A stretch of DNA of 64,000 nt from CAZOOK01 sp964581385 (GTDB lineage: Bacteria; Pseudomonadota; Gammaproteobacteria; Nevskiales; Nevskiaceae), in the NCBI GenBank assembly GCA_964581385.1, contig CAZOOK010000006.1, positions 62,001 through 126,000 on the forward strand. The letters run 5' to 3'. Positions 36,605-45,768 of the stretch are shown one piece after another; the first letter of the stretch is position 1; the number at the start of each line of letters is the position of its first letter. The notes below the pieces were generated by a model. The model did not search any database, was not told the origin of the DNA, and saw only the letters and a program-made list of their open reading frames with translations. A program made the translations under genes and the position numbers.

Positions 36605-37660
36605 ATGTTTACACGCAAGATATTAACGGCAGTTACTTTGGGTATAGGTCTTGGCTGCGTCGCCTTGTCGGCGGTCGCCGCCAAGAGCAAAGATATTGAT
36701 CCACCGGCCGGTGCTTGGACGGCGGGTGATTATCCGTCCACGTCAGGCGATTTCATCGGTATTTCAGGCGTTCCGGGCCAGAACGACAAAAAGAACGGCC
36801 CCCGCGAATACCGGGTTCATGTGCCCAAGGGCTACAACAAGCTCAATCCGACACCCGTGGTGGTTTGCCTTCCGGGTCTTGGCGAAACCGTGGACATGTT
36901 CTGCGTCAACGGCACCAAGACCGGCACGGTTACCAATAAGTCGGACAACGGAAACGGCCCTGGTATCTATGATCTATCCGATCCTAACGGCTACGTTCTG
37001 GTGATGGCCGAAGGTTTGAATCACAGCTGGAACGGAGGCGACTGCTGCGGCACCGCTTCTAGCCAAGGTGTTGACGATGTTGCGCTGATCAAGGCGATTT
37101 ATGCGGTGGTCCAGCAGCACGTCAACGTCGATACCAAGCGCACCTATGCGGTGGGTTTCTCGAATGGGGCCTTCATGGCGGACCGGCTGGCCTGCGAGGT
37201 CTCGGATATTTTCGTCGCGGTGTTTGAAGGTTCAGGCGGCATCCGGACGACGCCAATGAGCGCTTGCAAGCCTGCAAAGAACGTTGCGGTTCTCGGCACG
37301 CACGGCATCGGCGGCAAGGACAAGTTTGTTCCCTACCAGGGCGATGCGGATAGCATGGTGCAGTTCGCAAGTGCCAACGGCTGTTCAAGTCATACGGTCC
37401 CCGCCACGCGCCCCCAGAGCGTTGGCGACGGCACCCACGACGGCGATGTGACTTGCGTCACCTACACCGGTTGTCCGTCTAACACCGAGGTCACTTTCTG
37501 CTCGATTCAGAACGGCGGCCATGCTTGGTACGGTAGTCCGAGCGCCGGTACGGGCTTTGGCACTCGGGCGGCGAATATTGCTTTGGGCCAAGGTGTTAAC
37601 ACCACCAACATCATCGACACCAATGAAGTGTGGCCGTTTTTCAGCAAGTACCATCGGTAA
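36605..37660 (+). CDS. Secreted PHB-depolymerase/feruloyl-esterase-like hydrolase 1
   Basis: This 351-aa protein has a signal peptide (MFTRKILTAVTLGIGLGCVALSAVAA). It belongs to the LpqC/polyhydroxybutyrate depolymerase-type alpha/beta hydrolases: PREYRVHVPKGYNKLNPTPVVVCLPGLGET, nucleophile Ser in AVGFSNGAFMADRLACE, Asp region HGIGGKDKFVPYQG and His in NGGHAWYG. Eight or more Cys suggest disulfides outside the cell. The start is the ATG at 36605 after ggaggag. The natural substrate (polyester, feruloyl ester or other) is unknown. A tandem paralogue follows. Confidence 0.83.
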   Translation: MFTRKILTAVTLGIGLGCVALSAVAAKSKDIDPPAGAWTAGDYPSTSGDFIGISGVPGQNDKKNGPREYRVHVPKGYNKLNPTPVVVCLPGLGETVDMFCVNGTKTGTVTNKSDNGNGPGIYDLSDPNGYVLVMAEGLNHSWNGGDCCGTASSQGVDDVALIKAIYAVVQQHVNVDTKRTYAVGFSNGAFMADRLACEVSDIFVAVFEGSGGIRTTPMSACKPAKNVAVLGTHGIGGKDKFVPYQGDADSMVQFASANGCSSHTVPATRPQSVGDGTHDGDVTCVTYTGCPSNTEVTFCSIQNGGHAWYGSPSAGTGFGTRAANIALGQGVNTTNIIDTNEVWPFFSKYHR

Positions 37661-37755
37661 CACTGAGCTGGAGTGGACATTAGACATAAGTATTAGTTGC
37701 CCACTCTTTACTCGAGCACTAGCAGCTAGTTGTTAATTTTTTTCTTATAAAAACC

Positions 37756-37783
37756 GGGGCGCCCTAAGGGCGCCCCCCTTTTT
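37756..37783 (+). terminator. Rho-independent terminator of esterase 1
   Basis: The stem ggggcgccc-taa-gggcgcccc is followed by cccttttta. It gives esterase 1 its own transcript. Confidence 0.88.
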
Positions 37784-37918
37784 ATATGAGTTATTCCGAG
37801 TTTTCTGGATCATACGTTTCGCCAATCGATGAAAACGAAACTTCACGATGGCGACGCGCGCTGTTTCGTAGCGAATGCGATAGCACGTATATGAGTGAAA
37901 TTTACTACCGTCAGCTTC

Positions 37919-37946
37919 TTGACAGTCGGTTTTCATCTGGTACAGT
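37919..37946 (+). promoter_or_regulatory. Sigma70-type promoter of esterase 2
   Basis: TTGACA at 37919-37924 and TACAGT at 37941-37946 have the same 16-base spacing as the esterase 1 promoter, and the last spacer bases (ctgg) are conserved. Confidence 0.65.
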
Positions 37947-37952
37947 AAGACA

Positions 37953-38210
37953 AATATTTTAGAGTTGTATGATCGAAATAAGCGATCGTGCAACGCATAT
38001 AAAAAAGCCACGTAAGTGGCAGCGGTGGGGGAGATTCTGTTGTCTATTTGCGAATTAACCGTCCGAGTTAAGTACCGTCTTATTGAGACGGTGGCCCGCA
38101 ATATCCCCAACGACCTGAATTGCTCGGCAGATTGCCGGGATTGGTAGTAGTGGTGATATCCGCAATGGTATGCGGTCGATAACTAATGAAACGAGTTGGA
38201 GGAGAAACTG
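37953..38210 (+). ncRNA. Conserved structured 5' leader of esterase 2
   Basis: This is the second copy of the leader, about 258 bases. The first hairpin is shortened to gccac-gtaa-gtggc (38007-38020). The second hairpin (38074-38092) is ACCGTCT/AGACGGT, where the pairs differ from copy 1 but pairing is kept. Sequence around aattgctcggcagattgc and the pre-ATG segment is nearly unchanged. The compensatory change favours a selected RNA structure over mere duplication. Confidence 0.55.
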
Positions 38211-39269
38211 ATGTTTACACGTAAGACATTAACGGCAGTTACTTTGGGCATAGGTCTTGGCTGTGTCGCCTTGTCGGCGTTCGCCGCCAAGAGCAAAGAT
38301 ATTGATCCACCGGCCGGTGCTTGGACGGCGGGTGATTATCCGTCCACGTCAGGCGATTTCATCGGTATTTCAGGCGTTCCGGGCCAGAACGACAAAAAGA
38401 ACGGCCCCCGCGAATACCGGGTTCATGTGCCCAAGGGCTACAACAAGCTCAATCCGACCCCCCTGATCGTCTGCCTTCCGGGCCTCGATGAAACCGTCGA
38501 TATGTTCTGTGTCAACGGCACCAAGACCGGCACGGTCAGCGGCAAACTGGACAACGGAAACGGCGACGGCATCTATGATCTTTCCGACAAGAACGGCTAC
38601 GTTCTGGTGATGGCCGAAGGCTTGCACCACAGTTGGAATGGCGGTAATTGCTGTGGCGCCGCTGTTCGCGGAAAGGGTGTTGACGACGTAGCGCTGATCC
38701 GGGCGATCTATGCGGTGGTCCAGCAGCACGTTAACGTCGATACCAAGCGCACTTATGCGGTGGGCTTCTCGAATGGTGCCTTCATGGCTGACCGGCTGGC
38801 CTGCGAAGCATCGGACATTTTCGTCGCGGTGTTTGAAGGTTCAGGCGGCATTCGTACAACGCCGATGAGCGCTTGCAAGCCTGCAAAGAACGTTGCGGTC
38901 CTCGGCTCGCACGGCATCGGCGGCAAGGACTACTACGTCCCCTATCAAGGCGACGCGGATAGCATGGCGCAGTTCGCAAGCGCCAACGGCTGTTCAAGTC
39001 ATACGGTCCCTGCCACTCGTCCGCAGAGCGTTGGTGACGGTACCCACGACGGCGATGTGACTTGCATCACCTACACCGGTTGCCCGTCCAACACCGAAGT
39101 CACTTTCTGTTCGATTCAGAACGGTGGCCACTGCTGGTATGGCAGCCCGAGCTGTGGTACCGGCTACGGCACGCTCGCAGCAGGCATTTCCTTAGGCAAG
39201 GGTGTTAACACTTTCAACATCATCGACACTGATGAAGTGTGGCCGTTCCTTAGCAAATACCATCGCTAA
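38211..39269 (+). CDS. Secreted PHB-depolymerase/feruloyl-esterase-like hydrolase 2
   Basis: This 352-aa tandem paralogue of the preceding gene has the same signal peptide and an almost identical first 85 residues. The catalytic set is intact (GFSNGAFMADRLACE, HGIGGKDYYVPYQG, NGGHCWYG). Differences cluster around residues 85-140 and near the C-terminus, where extra Cys appear (GHCWYGSPSCGTGYGT). This suggests a changed loop disulfide and perhaps a changed substrate pocket. It has its own promoter, leader and terminator. Confidence 0.83.
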   Translation: MFTRKTLTAVTLGIGLGCVALSAFAAKSKDIDPPAGAWTAGDYPSTSGDFIGISGVPGQNDKKNGPREYRVHVPKGYNKLNPTPLIVCLPGLDETVDMFCVNGTKTGTVSGKLDNGNGDGIYDLSDKNGYVLVMAEGLHHSWNGGNCCGAAVRGKGVDDVALIRAIYAVVQQHVNVDTKRTYAVGFSNGAFMADRLACEASDIFVAVFEGSGGIRTTPMSACKPAKNVAVLGSHGIGGKDYYVPYQGDADSMAQFASANGCSSHTVPATRPQSVGDGTHDGDVTCITYTGCPSNTEVTFCSIQNGGHCWYGSPSCGTGYGTLAAGISLGKGVNTFNIIDTDEVWPFLSKYHR

Positions 39270-39374
39270 CGATGGTTAGGAGTGGACACGGCTTTTTGGG
39301 TTTTCAGCGTGTCCGCTCCGATATCAGCAGCTTAAGTATTTAATATTTTAAATTTTAATCGCTGGTTTCTCCTA

Positions 39375-39402
39375 AGGGCGCCGTAAGGCGCCCTCTTTTT
39401 TT
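39375..39402 (+). terminator. Rho-independent terminator of esterase 2
   Basis: The stem agggcgcc-gtaa-ggcgccct is followed by ctttttttg. It resembles the terminator of esterase 1, consistent with duplication of the whole transcription unit. Confidence 0.88.
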
Positions 39403-39458
39403 GTGCGATGAATTATGGTTCTCGGCTGGGGTCTTTCACCCGCTGGCGAAGCGAAATC

Positions 39459-39953
39459 TCAGCCGGCCGGCGCGCGCCCCGCAAACAATATTTTTGCGAT
39501 ACCTTCTTCAGTGTTCATGACCAATGTGGATGTGACGACAAAACGCGTGCGGCTGATTTTCCACTCGCCGTTGACCTTGCGGTACTCATCCTCGTAGTAG
39601 CCGCCAAGCTGCGTTAAGTTGCGCGAGCGTGTATCGACCAGGAAGTAATGCAGTTCCCAAGTGCCTTTGGCATGGCTGGCATCGATCACCTCGATCTGCG
39701 GATTGACGCCATGGTGAGTCTCGACCATGTGATCGTGGCAGGCGAGGTCGGTGAAGACCTTTATGACGGCATCAGCGTTGTCGAACGTGCCGATCACCCC
39801 GTAATCAATGTGAATCGGACCATCCACGAAGCAGGAGCGCGCGCCTTTCGGGTCTTTGCAATCGCAGCAAAACAGATAGCGCGCTTTCAGTTGGCGAATC
39901 GCTTCGATGTCCTCCAGCGCCTGCACGCGCTGTTCGATAGTCTTGTTACCCAC
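39459..39953 (-). CDS. NTF2/SnoaL-like protein
   Basis: This 164-aa protein starts with EQRVQALEDIEAIRQLKARYLFCCDCKDPKGARSCF and ends in NGEWKISRTRFVVTSTLVMNTEEGIAKILFAG. This is the SnoaL-like pattern seen in two other proteins of the window. It is divergent from the DUF1214 gene, with about 160 bases between them that should carry both promoters. The double-Cys stretch (FCCDC) is unusual for the fold. The reaction is unknown. Confidence 0.75.
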   Translation of the reverse strand: MGNKTIEQRVQALEDIEAIRQLKARYLFCCDCKDPKGARSCFVDGPIHIDYGVIGTFDNADAVIKVFTDLACHDHMVETHHGVNPQIEVIDASHAKGTWELHYFLVDTRSRNLTQLGGYYEDEYRKVNGEWKISRTRFVVTSTLVMNTEEGIAKILFAGRAPAG

Positions 39954-40115
39954 GATACTTCCTCCGAATCGGTTATGTTGAAATAAAAGTCATCACGCAC
40001 ATGAAAGCGGTTTGCCGCGTTTGCGGCTTACTATAAACGGGGTAAGCGTTGCGTTCGCCGGCCGCATAGCCTAGTTCACCTAAGGTACGCCCGTATTCAC
40101 AGGAGGAGATATCGG

Positions 40116-41243
40116 ATGGCGGAGTCCTCTGCAAAGCAGGACCTGCACGGTAAGGTCGTGTCGGGTGAAACCTGGGATGAGTTCTGCGACGCGCTTAAAC
40201 GTGCGGGCCGGCAAATTCTCAGACCCGAAGCACCTGCCGATGCATTCAATCGTGCCGAAGGTTGGCGTTATCTGACGCGGCTGCTGCGTATCGGGCTGGA
40301 GATGCACCTCGAATACGCAGATCCGCAGTTTCCCGGCTTCTTCGCACCTTCGCATGAAACCGGCAAGATCGGCGCGGACAACCCCGACAATCTCTATTTG
40401 ATGGCGCGGCTGGACGGTCGCAATGATTACATCGTCCGCGGTCAGCGCGGTACCGTGTCGTATCTGAGCTTCGGTACACAGAAGGGTGGCTACGAAAGCA
40501 ACGGCCGCATGGAGCAGACCGGTTTTGGCGATGCCAAGGATTTCCACATCGCGGCAGACGGCAGTTTCGAAGTAATCCTGAGCCGGACACAACGCCCCGG
40601 CAATTGGGTGCGTCTGGAGCCGGAAAGCAACGCGCTGATCGTGCGGCAGACGTTTCTTGATCGGCGCATGGAAAAGCCTGCGCAGCTCGCAATTCAGCGC
40701 CTCGATACGAAAGCGAAGCCGGAACCGCTGGACCCGGCGCAGCTGCATCAGAGCCTGATGCGCACAGCGGCTTTTGTCGAAGGAACTTCGCGTGTGTTCG
40801 CGGACTGGGCGCAGAGCTATCTGCCAAAGGCTAATCAGTTGCCGCCAGCCGATCAGGCGTTGTGCCAAGCATCCGGTGGCGATCCAAATATCTACTACTA
40901 CCACTCGTATTGGGAACTCGCCGACGATCAGGCGCTGGTGGTGCATCTCGATCGCATTCCGCAATGCCGTTTCTGGAACCTGCAAGTCAATAACTGGTGG
41001 ATGGAGTCGCTGGATTACCGCTATCACCGCATCTGCATCAACAAGCATTCGGCGCAGACGGATGCCAACGGTGGCGTCACGCTCGTACTTGCGCATCGCG
41101 ATCCGGGCGTGCCGAACTGGTTGGAAACGGCTGGACACCGTCAGGGAACGCTGTGCTTCCGCTGGGTCGAAGCGACCGAGCACGTTCATCCGACGACACG
41201 CGTAGTGCCGTTCACAGACATTTCCAGGGTGATCTCCCGATGA
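40116..41243 (+). CDS. DUF1214 domain-containing protein
   Basis: This 375-aa protein has a C-terminal DUF1214 beta domain: LVVHLDRIPQCRFWNLQVNNWWMESLDYRYHRICINKHSA followed by VTLVLAHRDPGVPNWLETAGHRQGTLCFRWV. The N-terminal 150 residues are helical and lack a signal peptide, so it is probably cytosolic. The family often accompanies acyl-CoA and steroid catabolic genes, but its chemistry is unknown. The stop overlaps the start of the sulfotransferase gene (ATGA), implying coupled translation. Confidence 0.82.
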   Translation: MAESSAKQDLHGKVVSGETWDEFCDALKRAGRQILRPEAPADAFNRAEGWRYLTRLLRIGLEMHLEYADPQFPGFFAPSHETGKIGADNPDNLYLMARLDGRNDYIVRGQRGTVSYLSFGTQKGGYESNGRMEQTGFGDAKDFHIAADGSFEVILSRTQRPGNWVRLEPESNALIVRQTFLDRRMEKPAQLAIQRLDTKAKPEPLDPAQLHQSLMRTAAFVEGTSRVFADWAQSYLPKANQLPPADQALCQASGGDPNIYYYHSYWELADDQALVVHLDRIPQCRFWNLQVNNWWMESLDYRYHRICINKHSAQTDANGGVTLVLAHRDPGVPNWLETAGHRQGTLCFRWVEATEHVHPTTRVVPFTDISRVISR

Positions 41244-42439
41244 GCGCAGATCCCATTCGATTCGAACCCGCTGCACTTCTCGCCGAAGCCTCGGGAAAAA
41301 CTGGTGGCCTCACCGATTTCGGCGATCCGAGTTTCCGTAAGGGCTTGGCGGTGTTCTGCCGCTCGCTGGAAGACGAGGCGAAACTGTCACCGTTAGGGCG
41401 GCAACTGCTGTACCAGAAGGTGATTGAATTGCTGACCAATCGGCTCGGCATCGAGAATTGGTATATGCGCCACCCCGAAATCGAAAACGAAACCTTGGCG
41501 CCGCCGCTGGTGATCGTCGGTCTGCCGCGCACCGGCACGACCCTGTTGCAACGCTTGCTGTCCTGCGACCCGCAGTTCTATTCGATGCCGTGGTGGGAGT
41601 CGCGTTATCCGGTGCCGTTCGCAGGTGAGGATTTGCGCGCACCCGAGCAGCGCATCGCGCAGGCTCGCGCCGAAGTGAAGGTGATGATCGAGGCGATGCC
41701 GAAACTGCTCTCGATCCATCCGATGGACGCCGATCAGGCTGATGAGGAAGCAATGCTCATGGAGCATTCCTTCATCGCAGCAATGAACACCTATGCCTGC
41801 ATCCCCGGTTACATGGGCTGGCTGGCACGCGTGGATGAGCGTCCCGCATACGCCTACCTCAAGCGCATGCTGAAGTTTCTGCAGTGGCAGAAGCGCCAGC
41901 GCGGCATCGTTGCCGAGCGTTGGGTGCTGAAGACACCGCATCATCTGCTGCGTATGGAGTTGCTGCTGGAAGTATTCCCCGGTGTGCGAGTGATCCAGAC
42001 GCATCGCGATCCGCTCGAAACCATACCGTCGATTGCAAGCTTTATACACACGCTGTGGTGCATCTACAGCAATGATGCCGCTCCGGCCGCTGCCGGCCAC
42101 GAGTGGAGCGAGCTGATGGCGCGCGCGCTCAAGCACACGATGACAGTGCGCGGCCGGCAACCCGCTTCGTTTTTTGATGTCAATTTCGTCGACACCGTGA
42201 AGCGTCCATTTGAAGTCGTGCGCGATATTTACGCGTTCGCCGGCCTGCCGTTGACGGCCCAGGCAGAACGCGCGATGCAGGACTGGACCGCAGATAACCG
42301 GCGCGATACGCGCGCTGCGCACGACTACCGGCTGGAAACATTCGGACTCAGCGAGGCGCAGATCAAGCGCGATTTCGCGGAATATCGCGCGCGCTACATC
42401 GAGCCGTCACGCAAATTCAAAGAGCCAAAAGATCAATGA
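41240..42439 (+). CDS. Sulfotransferase family protein
   Basis: This 399-aa protein carries the PAPS-binding 5'-phosphosulfate loop PPLVIVGLPRTGTTLLQRLLSCDPQFYSMPWWESRYP and the 3'-phosphate-binding region ERWVLKTPHHLLRMELLLEVFPGVRVIQTHRDPLETIPS. These are typical of the sulfotransferase_3-like bacterial group. It would transfer sulfate from PAPS to a hydroxyl, perhaps on a sterol or terpenoid intermediate. The start is the ATG at 41240, overlapping the DUF1214 stop. A sulfotransferase in a catabolic operon is unusual. Confidence 0.85.
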   Translation: MSADPIRFEPAALLAEASGKTGGLTDFGDPSFRKGLAVFCRSLEDEAKLSPLGRQLLYQKVIELLTNRLGIENWYMRHPEIENETLAPPLVIVGLPRTGTTLLQRLLSCDPQFYSMPWWESRYPVPFAGEDLRAPEQRIAQARAEVKVMIEAMPKLLSIHPMDADQADEEAMLMEHSFIAAMNTYACIPGYMGWLARVDERPAYAYLKRMLKFLQWQKRQRGIVAERWVLKTPHHLLRMELLLEVFPGVRVIQTHRDPLETIPSIASFIHTLWCIYSNDAAPAAAGHEWSELMARALKHTMTVRGRQPASFFDVNFVDTVKRPFEVVRDIYAFAGLPLTAQAERAMQDWTADNRRDTRAAHDYRLETFGLSEAQIKRDFAEYRARYIEPSRKFKEPKDQ

Positions 42440-42458
42440 TTGCCGGAGAAGAGAAACC

Positions 42459-43250
42459 ATGCTATTGAAAGACAAGATCGTCATCATCTCGGGCATTGGC
42501 CCGGGTCTCGGCGTCAAGCTCGCGGTTGAAGCGGCGCGTGAAGGGGCGAAGGGCGTCGTCGTCGCCGCGCGCTCGGTTGAAAAGCTGGACGATGCTGAAA
42601 AGCGGATCCGTGAAGTCGCGCCCAAGTGCATTGTCGTTAAATGCGTCACTGACATTACTGATCGCGCCCAGTGCGAGCGTCTCGCTGAGGCCGCGAAGAA
42701 GAGCTTTGGCCGCATCGACGCGCTGGTGAACAGTGCGTTTTTCCATGGCGATATGGATTACGCATCCACTGCTGATCTCGATAAATGGCATGAGACCATC
42801 GATACCAATCTGCTCGGCACACTCAAGCTGACACAGGCAGTAATTCCGCAGATGAAGGCCCAGCGCAGCGGCGCCATCGTCATGATCAACACTATGGCGG
42901 TGCGCAAAGTCCCGCCGCTCGGCGAGGCCGGTTATGCCGCGTCGAAAGCGGCGCTGGCGACCTCCGTGAAATATCTGGCGAAGGAACTGGGTCCCGACAA
43001 TATCCGCGTCAACACCGTGCATATGGGCTGGATGTGGGGCGCGCCAGTACAAGGCTACGTGCAGTGGCAGGCCAGCCAACTCAAGGTGTCGGAAGAGCAG
43101 CTCAAGGCGCAGATCGCGGCGGATATCCCGCTCGGTCGTATCCCAACCGACGACGAGTGCGCGCGCGCCGCGCTGTTCCTTGTATCGGATTACGCCAGTG
43201 CGGTCACCGGGGCGGCGCTTGACGCCAACGGTGGCGCCTACATGCCTTGA
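42459..43250 (+). CDS. SDR-family oxidoreductase
   Basis: This 263-aa classical SDR has the cofactor motif ISGIGPGLGVKLA (residues 10-22), NSAF, a Ser region in MINTMAVRKVPP, and Tyr/Lys in AGYAASKAALATSVKYLAKELGPDNIRVNTVHMG. The active-site Ser position reads INTMAV, with Thr possibly substituting for Ser. The C-terminal VTGAALDANGGAYMP is standard. It is the third gene of the DUF1214 operon and would interconvert an alcohol and a ketone on the shared substrate. Confidence 0.84.
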   Translation: MLLKDKIVIISGIGPGLGVKLAVEAAREGAKGVVVAARSVEKLDDAEKRIREVAPKCIVVKCVTDITDRAQCERLAEAAKKSFGRIDALVNSAFFHGDMDYASTADLDKWHETIDTNLLGTLKLTQAVIPQMKAQRSGAIVMINTMAVRKVPPLGEAGYAASKAALATSVKYLAKELGPDNIRVNTVHMGWMWGAPVQGYVQWQASQLKVSEEQLKAQIAADIPLGRIPTDDECARAALFLVSDYASAVTGAALDANGGAYMP

Positions 43251-43259
43251 GGTGCATTC

Positions 43260-43976
43260 ATGGAAAAAGTGATCTACCTGCTGTGGCGCGATGCGGCGAC
43301 CGAAGCGGAAACATTCGCACAGCGTTTGCGCAGCGAGCTGACGGCGAAGTTGAAGGACGTCGGCGTTCGGGGAGCGCGGCTCAACTTGCAAGACGAAGCG
43401 GTGAAGCCCGCGGCTGGCTTGCGGCAGTTGTGCATGAAACCGCCGTTCGACGCGGTGCTGCAACTCTGGATCGACAGCGCAGTGACACATTTGCGCCAAC
43501 CGATCGATGCAGTGGTCGCGGCTCATGCGGGCAGTATGGCTGCATATCTGGTTACTGAATCGCAGCCCCTGCGCAATCTCAAGTATCCGCCGCGTTCTGG
43601 TGCACGCACCGAGGGTTTCGCGCAGATGGCGGTACTGCGGCGTCCATCACGGCTCGATTACGTGGCATGGATAGATATCTGGCACAACTTTCACACGCGC
43701 ATCGCCATCGAAACCCAGTCCACATTTGAATATGTTCAGAACGTGATCGTGCGACCGCTCACGCCTGACGCACCCGCGATCGATGCCATCGTCGAGGAAT
43801 GCTTTCCGCAGGCTGCGATGACCGATTACAAGGTTTATTTCGAAGCGCCCGGAGACGACGAGAAGTTCAAGCGGAATCTGGCGCGCATGATGGACAGCGT
43901 CGGTCGATTCATCGACCCCGGCACGATCGATGTGCTGCCGACCAGCCAATATCAGCTGTTCCGGCTTTGGGACTGA
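43260..43976 (+). CDS. EthD-like dimeric alpha/beta-barrel protein
   Basis: This 238-aa protein lies 9 bases after the SDR. It starts MEKVIYLLWRDAATEAETFAQRL and contains a second half MAVLRRPSRLDYVAWIDIWHNFHTRIAIETQSTFEYVQNVIVRPLTP. The two halves look like tandem ferredoxin-like EthD domains, the second with the family's W..H..HT pattern. EthD is needed for ether degradation in some actinobacteria and is otherwise of unknown function. The assignment is by pattern only. Confidence 0.65.
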   Translation: MEKVIYLLWRDAATEAETFAQRLRSELTAKLKDVGVRGARLNLQDEAVKPAAGLRQLCMKPPFDAVLQLWIDSAVTHLRQPIDAVVAAHAGSMAAYLVTESQPLRNLKYPPRSGARTEGFAQMAVLRRPSRLDYVAWIDIWHNFHTRIAIETQSTFEYVQNVIVRPLTPDAPAIDAIVEECFPQAAMTDYKVYFEAPGDDEKFKRNLARMMDSVGRFIDPGTIDVLPTSQYQLFRLWD

Positions 43977-44130
43977 CGCATAACTAAATGGGTTAGAAGT
44001 GTCACGATTTTAGTGGCTTGAAGACGTATGAGATGTTGGTCACAGTTTCCCTCGGCACTCCGGCCTACGCTTTCCCCAATTCGTACCGCCATAAAACTCA
44101 TTAGCGGATCCGTTTGAATCGGGGGAAGCC

Positions 44131-45660
44131 ATGTATAAACCCAAGTCATTGTGGGCAGCGCTCGCGTTTGCTCTCACTGCCAGTTTTTCGGCCTACGTCG
44201 AACCCGCGCAAGGCGCCGCGACATATGTCTTGCGTGTGCGTGACCCAAGCATTGATGGATTGGGTTCATTCGTGTCCGGTTCTGCGCTGGTTCGGGGAAC
44301 GGACGGCAATTACTACGGAATAGGGAGTGGGACGGACCACGACTTGATACTACGAATGACTCCGGCTGGCGATGTCGCCGTCTTGCATAGCTTCGATATG
44401 GCACAAGTAATCGATGACGGGGGCTACCTGATGTTCGTGAATACTGACGGCACATCCCCGTGGGGATTGGTGCTGGCCAGCGATGGCAATTTTTACGGTA
44501 CGACAAACGAAGGCGGAGTCACTGGTAGCGGCACCATTTTCCGCATCAGCGCTGATGGCGCATTCAAGGTACTACACACCTTCGAGACGGAGGATACAAC
44601 GTGCCACTGCCAGCCCAATAACGGCGGCGCGTTCCCGTCTCCTGGACCGCTCGCTCTGGGCAAGGATGGTGCTCTCTATGGAATTGCCTCAAGAGGCGGG
44701 GCTAATGGATCTGGAACGTTTTTCAAGATCGGTACGGACGGAAGCTTCGCGACGCTGTATTCATTCCCAAGCAGTAATAGCTATCCCATTGGCGTTATTC
44801 TTGGCAGCGACGGAAATTTCTACGGGAGCTTGTCCAGTGATATTTTCAAGCTGACACCCAATGGCAGTTACTCCAAACTGTATTCTTCCGATACCGACGC
44901 CCCATTCACCCTGATCGCAGGGCGCGACGGCAATCTCTATGGAACTACCTATGGCGGAGCAGCATATGGCAATGGCGCGATTTTCAAGTTGACCACCACA
45001 GGGAGTCTGACTCTGCTCCATTCGTTCGCCGTCACGCCGAACATATGGGAATGGCAGGGCGTCCTGCATGGATGGGCGACACGCCCGATGTACGTCAATG
45101 CCGAAGGAAGTAATATTCTTTCGCTGATGCAAACGGCGGACGGCGGTCTATACGGCATCAATCACTTTGGTCCCTACGGCCACGGCACGATGTTCAAATT
45201 CGCGCCGGATGGTACTTTCACCACTGTTTATGCCTTCAATACCTTCGTCGACGGTGAGACTGGCATATATCCGTCAATGTATCCCCAGTATCCTGTAATT
45301 CCTGTGGACGATGGCAACGGAAACCTCATCGGCATCACAATCGATGGGCCTTCCGGTCAGGAGGCTATCTACAAAATGGTCCCGAGCGCGCCGCTCACCG
45401 TAACCGCCTCTTTCAGCGTCCCAACGGTAAAACTCGGACGGTCGACGACGCTGTCGTGGTCGGCCGCTCACGCGGCATCGTGCACGCTGGCTGGCGATGT
45501 CACCGGATTGCAGGGACCCGTGGCCACTTCGGGAACCAAGCGCATAACTCTGTACAGCAAACAACTGAGAACAAATCCGGCGGCGTTCTATGCCATCGTC
45601 CAGTGCACGGGTAGCGATGGCGCACAGGCGAATGCGACTGCGACGCTGACCATCAATTAG
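44131..45660 (+). CDS. Exported GloVer tandem-repeat protein
   Basis: This 509-aa exported protein has a signal peptide ending near residue 30 (AQGAA). It then carries about seven repeats of the TIGR03803 (GloVer) type, each with a core such as LVLASDGNFYGTTNEGGVTGSGTIFRISADG and a 'LHSF' tail, at about 35-50 residue spacing (residues 50-400). The C-terminal 80 residues form an Ig-like domain (SFSVPTVKLGRSTTLSWSAAHAASCTLAG). The repeats are expected to make a propeller. It is probably secreted; its function is unknown. The ribosome site is gggggaag. Confidence 0.83.
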   Translation: MYKPKSLWAALAFALTASFSAYVEPAQGAATYVLRVRDPSIDGLGSFVSGSALVRGTDGNYYGIGSGTDHDLILRMTPAGDVAVLHSFDMAQVIDDGGYLMFVNTDGTSPWGLVLASDGNFYGTTNEGGVTGSGTIFRISADGAFKVLHTFETEDTTCHCQPNNGGAFPSPGPLALGKDGALYGIASRGGANGSGTFFKIGTDGSFATLYSFPSSNSYPIGVILGSDGNFYGSLSSDIFKLTPNGSYSKLYSSDTDAPFTLIAGRDGNLYGTTYGGAAYGNGAIFKLTTTGSLTLLHSFAVTPNIWEWQGVLHGWATRPMYVNAEGSNILSLMQTADGGLYGINHFGPYGHGTMFKFAPDGTFTTVYAFNTFVDGETGIYPSMYPQYPVIPVDDGNGNLIGITIDGPSGQEAIYKMVPSAPLTVTASFSVPTVKLGRSTTLSWSAAHAASCTLAGDVTGLQGPVATSGTKRITLYSKQLRTNPAAFYAIVQCTGSDGAQANATATLTIN

Positions 45661-45700
45661 GGCCTAATTTATTCCGCGTAGCCTTTGCCCGCTCATCTGA

Positions 45701-45738
45701 AATGACCACCGCCCGCTCCAAAGCGGGCGGTGGTCATT
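45701..45738. terminator. Strong hairpin, probable bidirectional terminator
   Basis: A near-perfect 17-bp stem (aatgaccaccgcccgct with agcgggcggtggtcatt) follows the GloVer gene by about 40 bases. T runs are short on both sides. It probably ends both the GloVer transcript and the small leftward gene. Confidence 0.55.
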
Positions 45739-45768
45739 GTCCGCAGGGCAACACATTCGCAAACGTTG

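Noticed and set aside
40080..41276. Leftward open frame of 398 codons
   Set aside because: It is antisense to the DUF1214 gene; the composition is shadow-like and no domain is seen.
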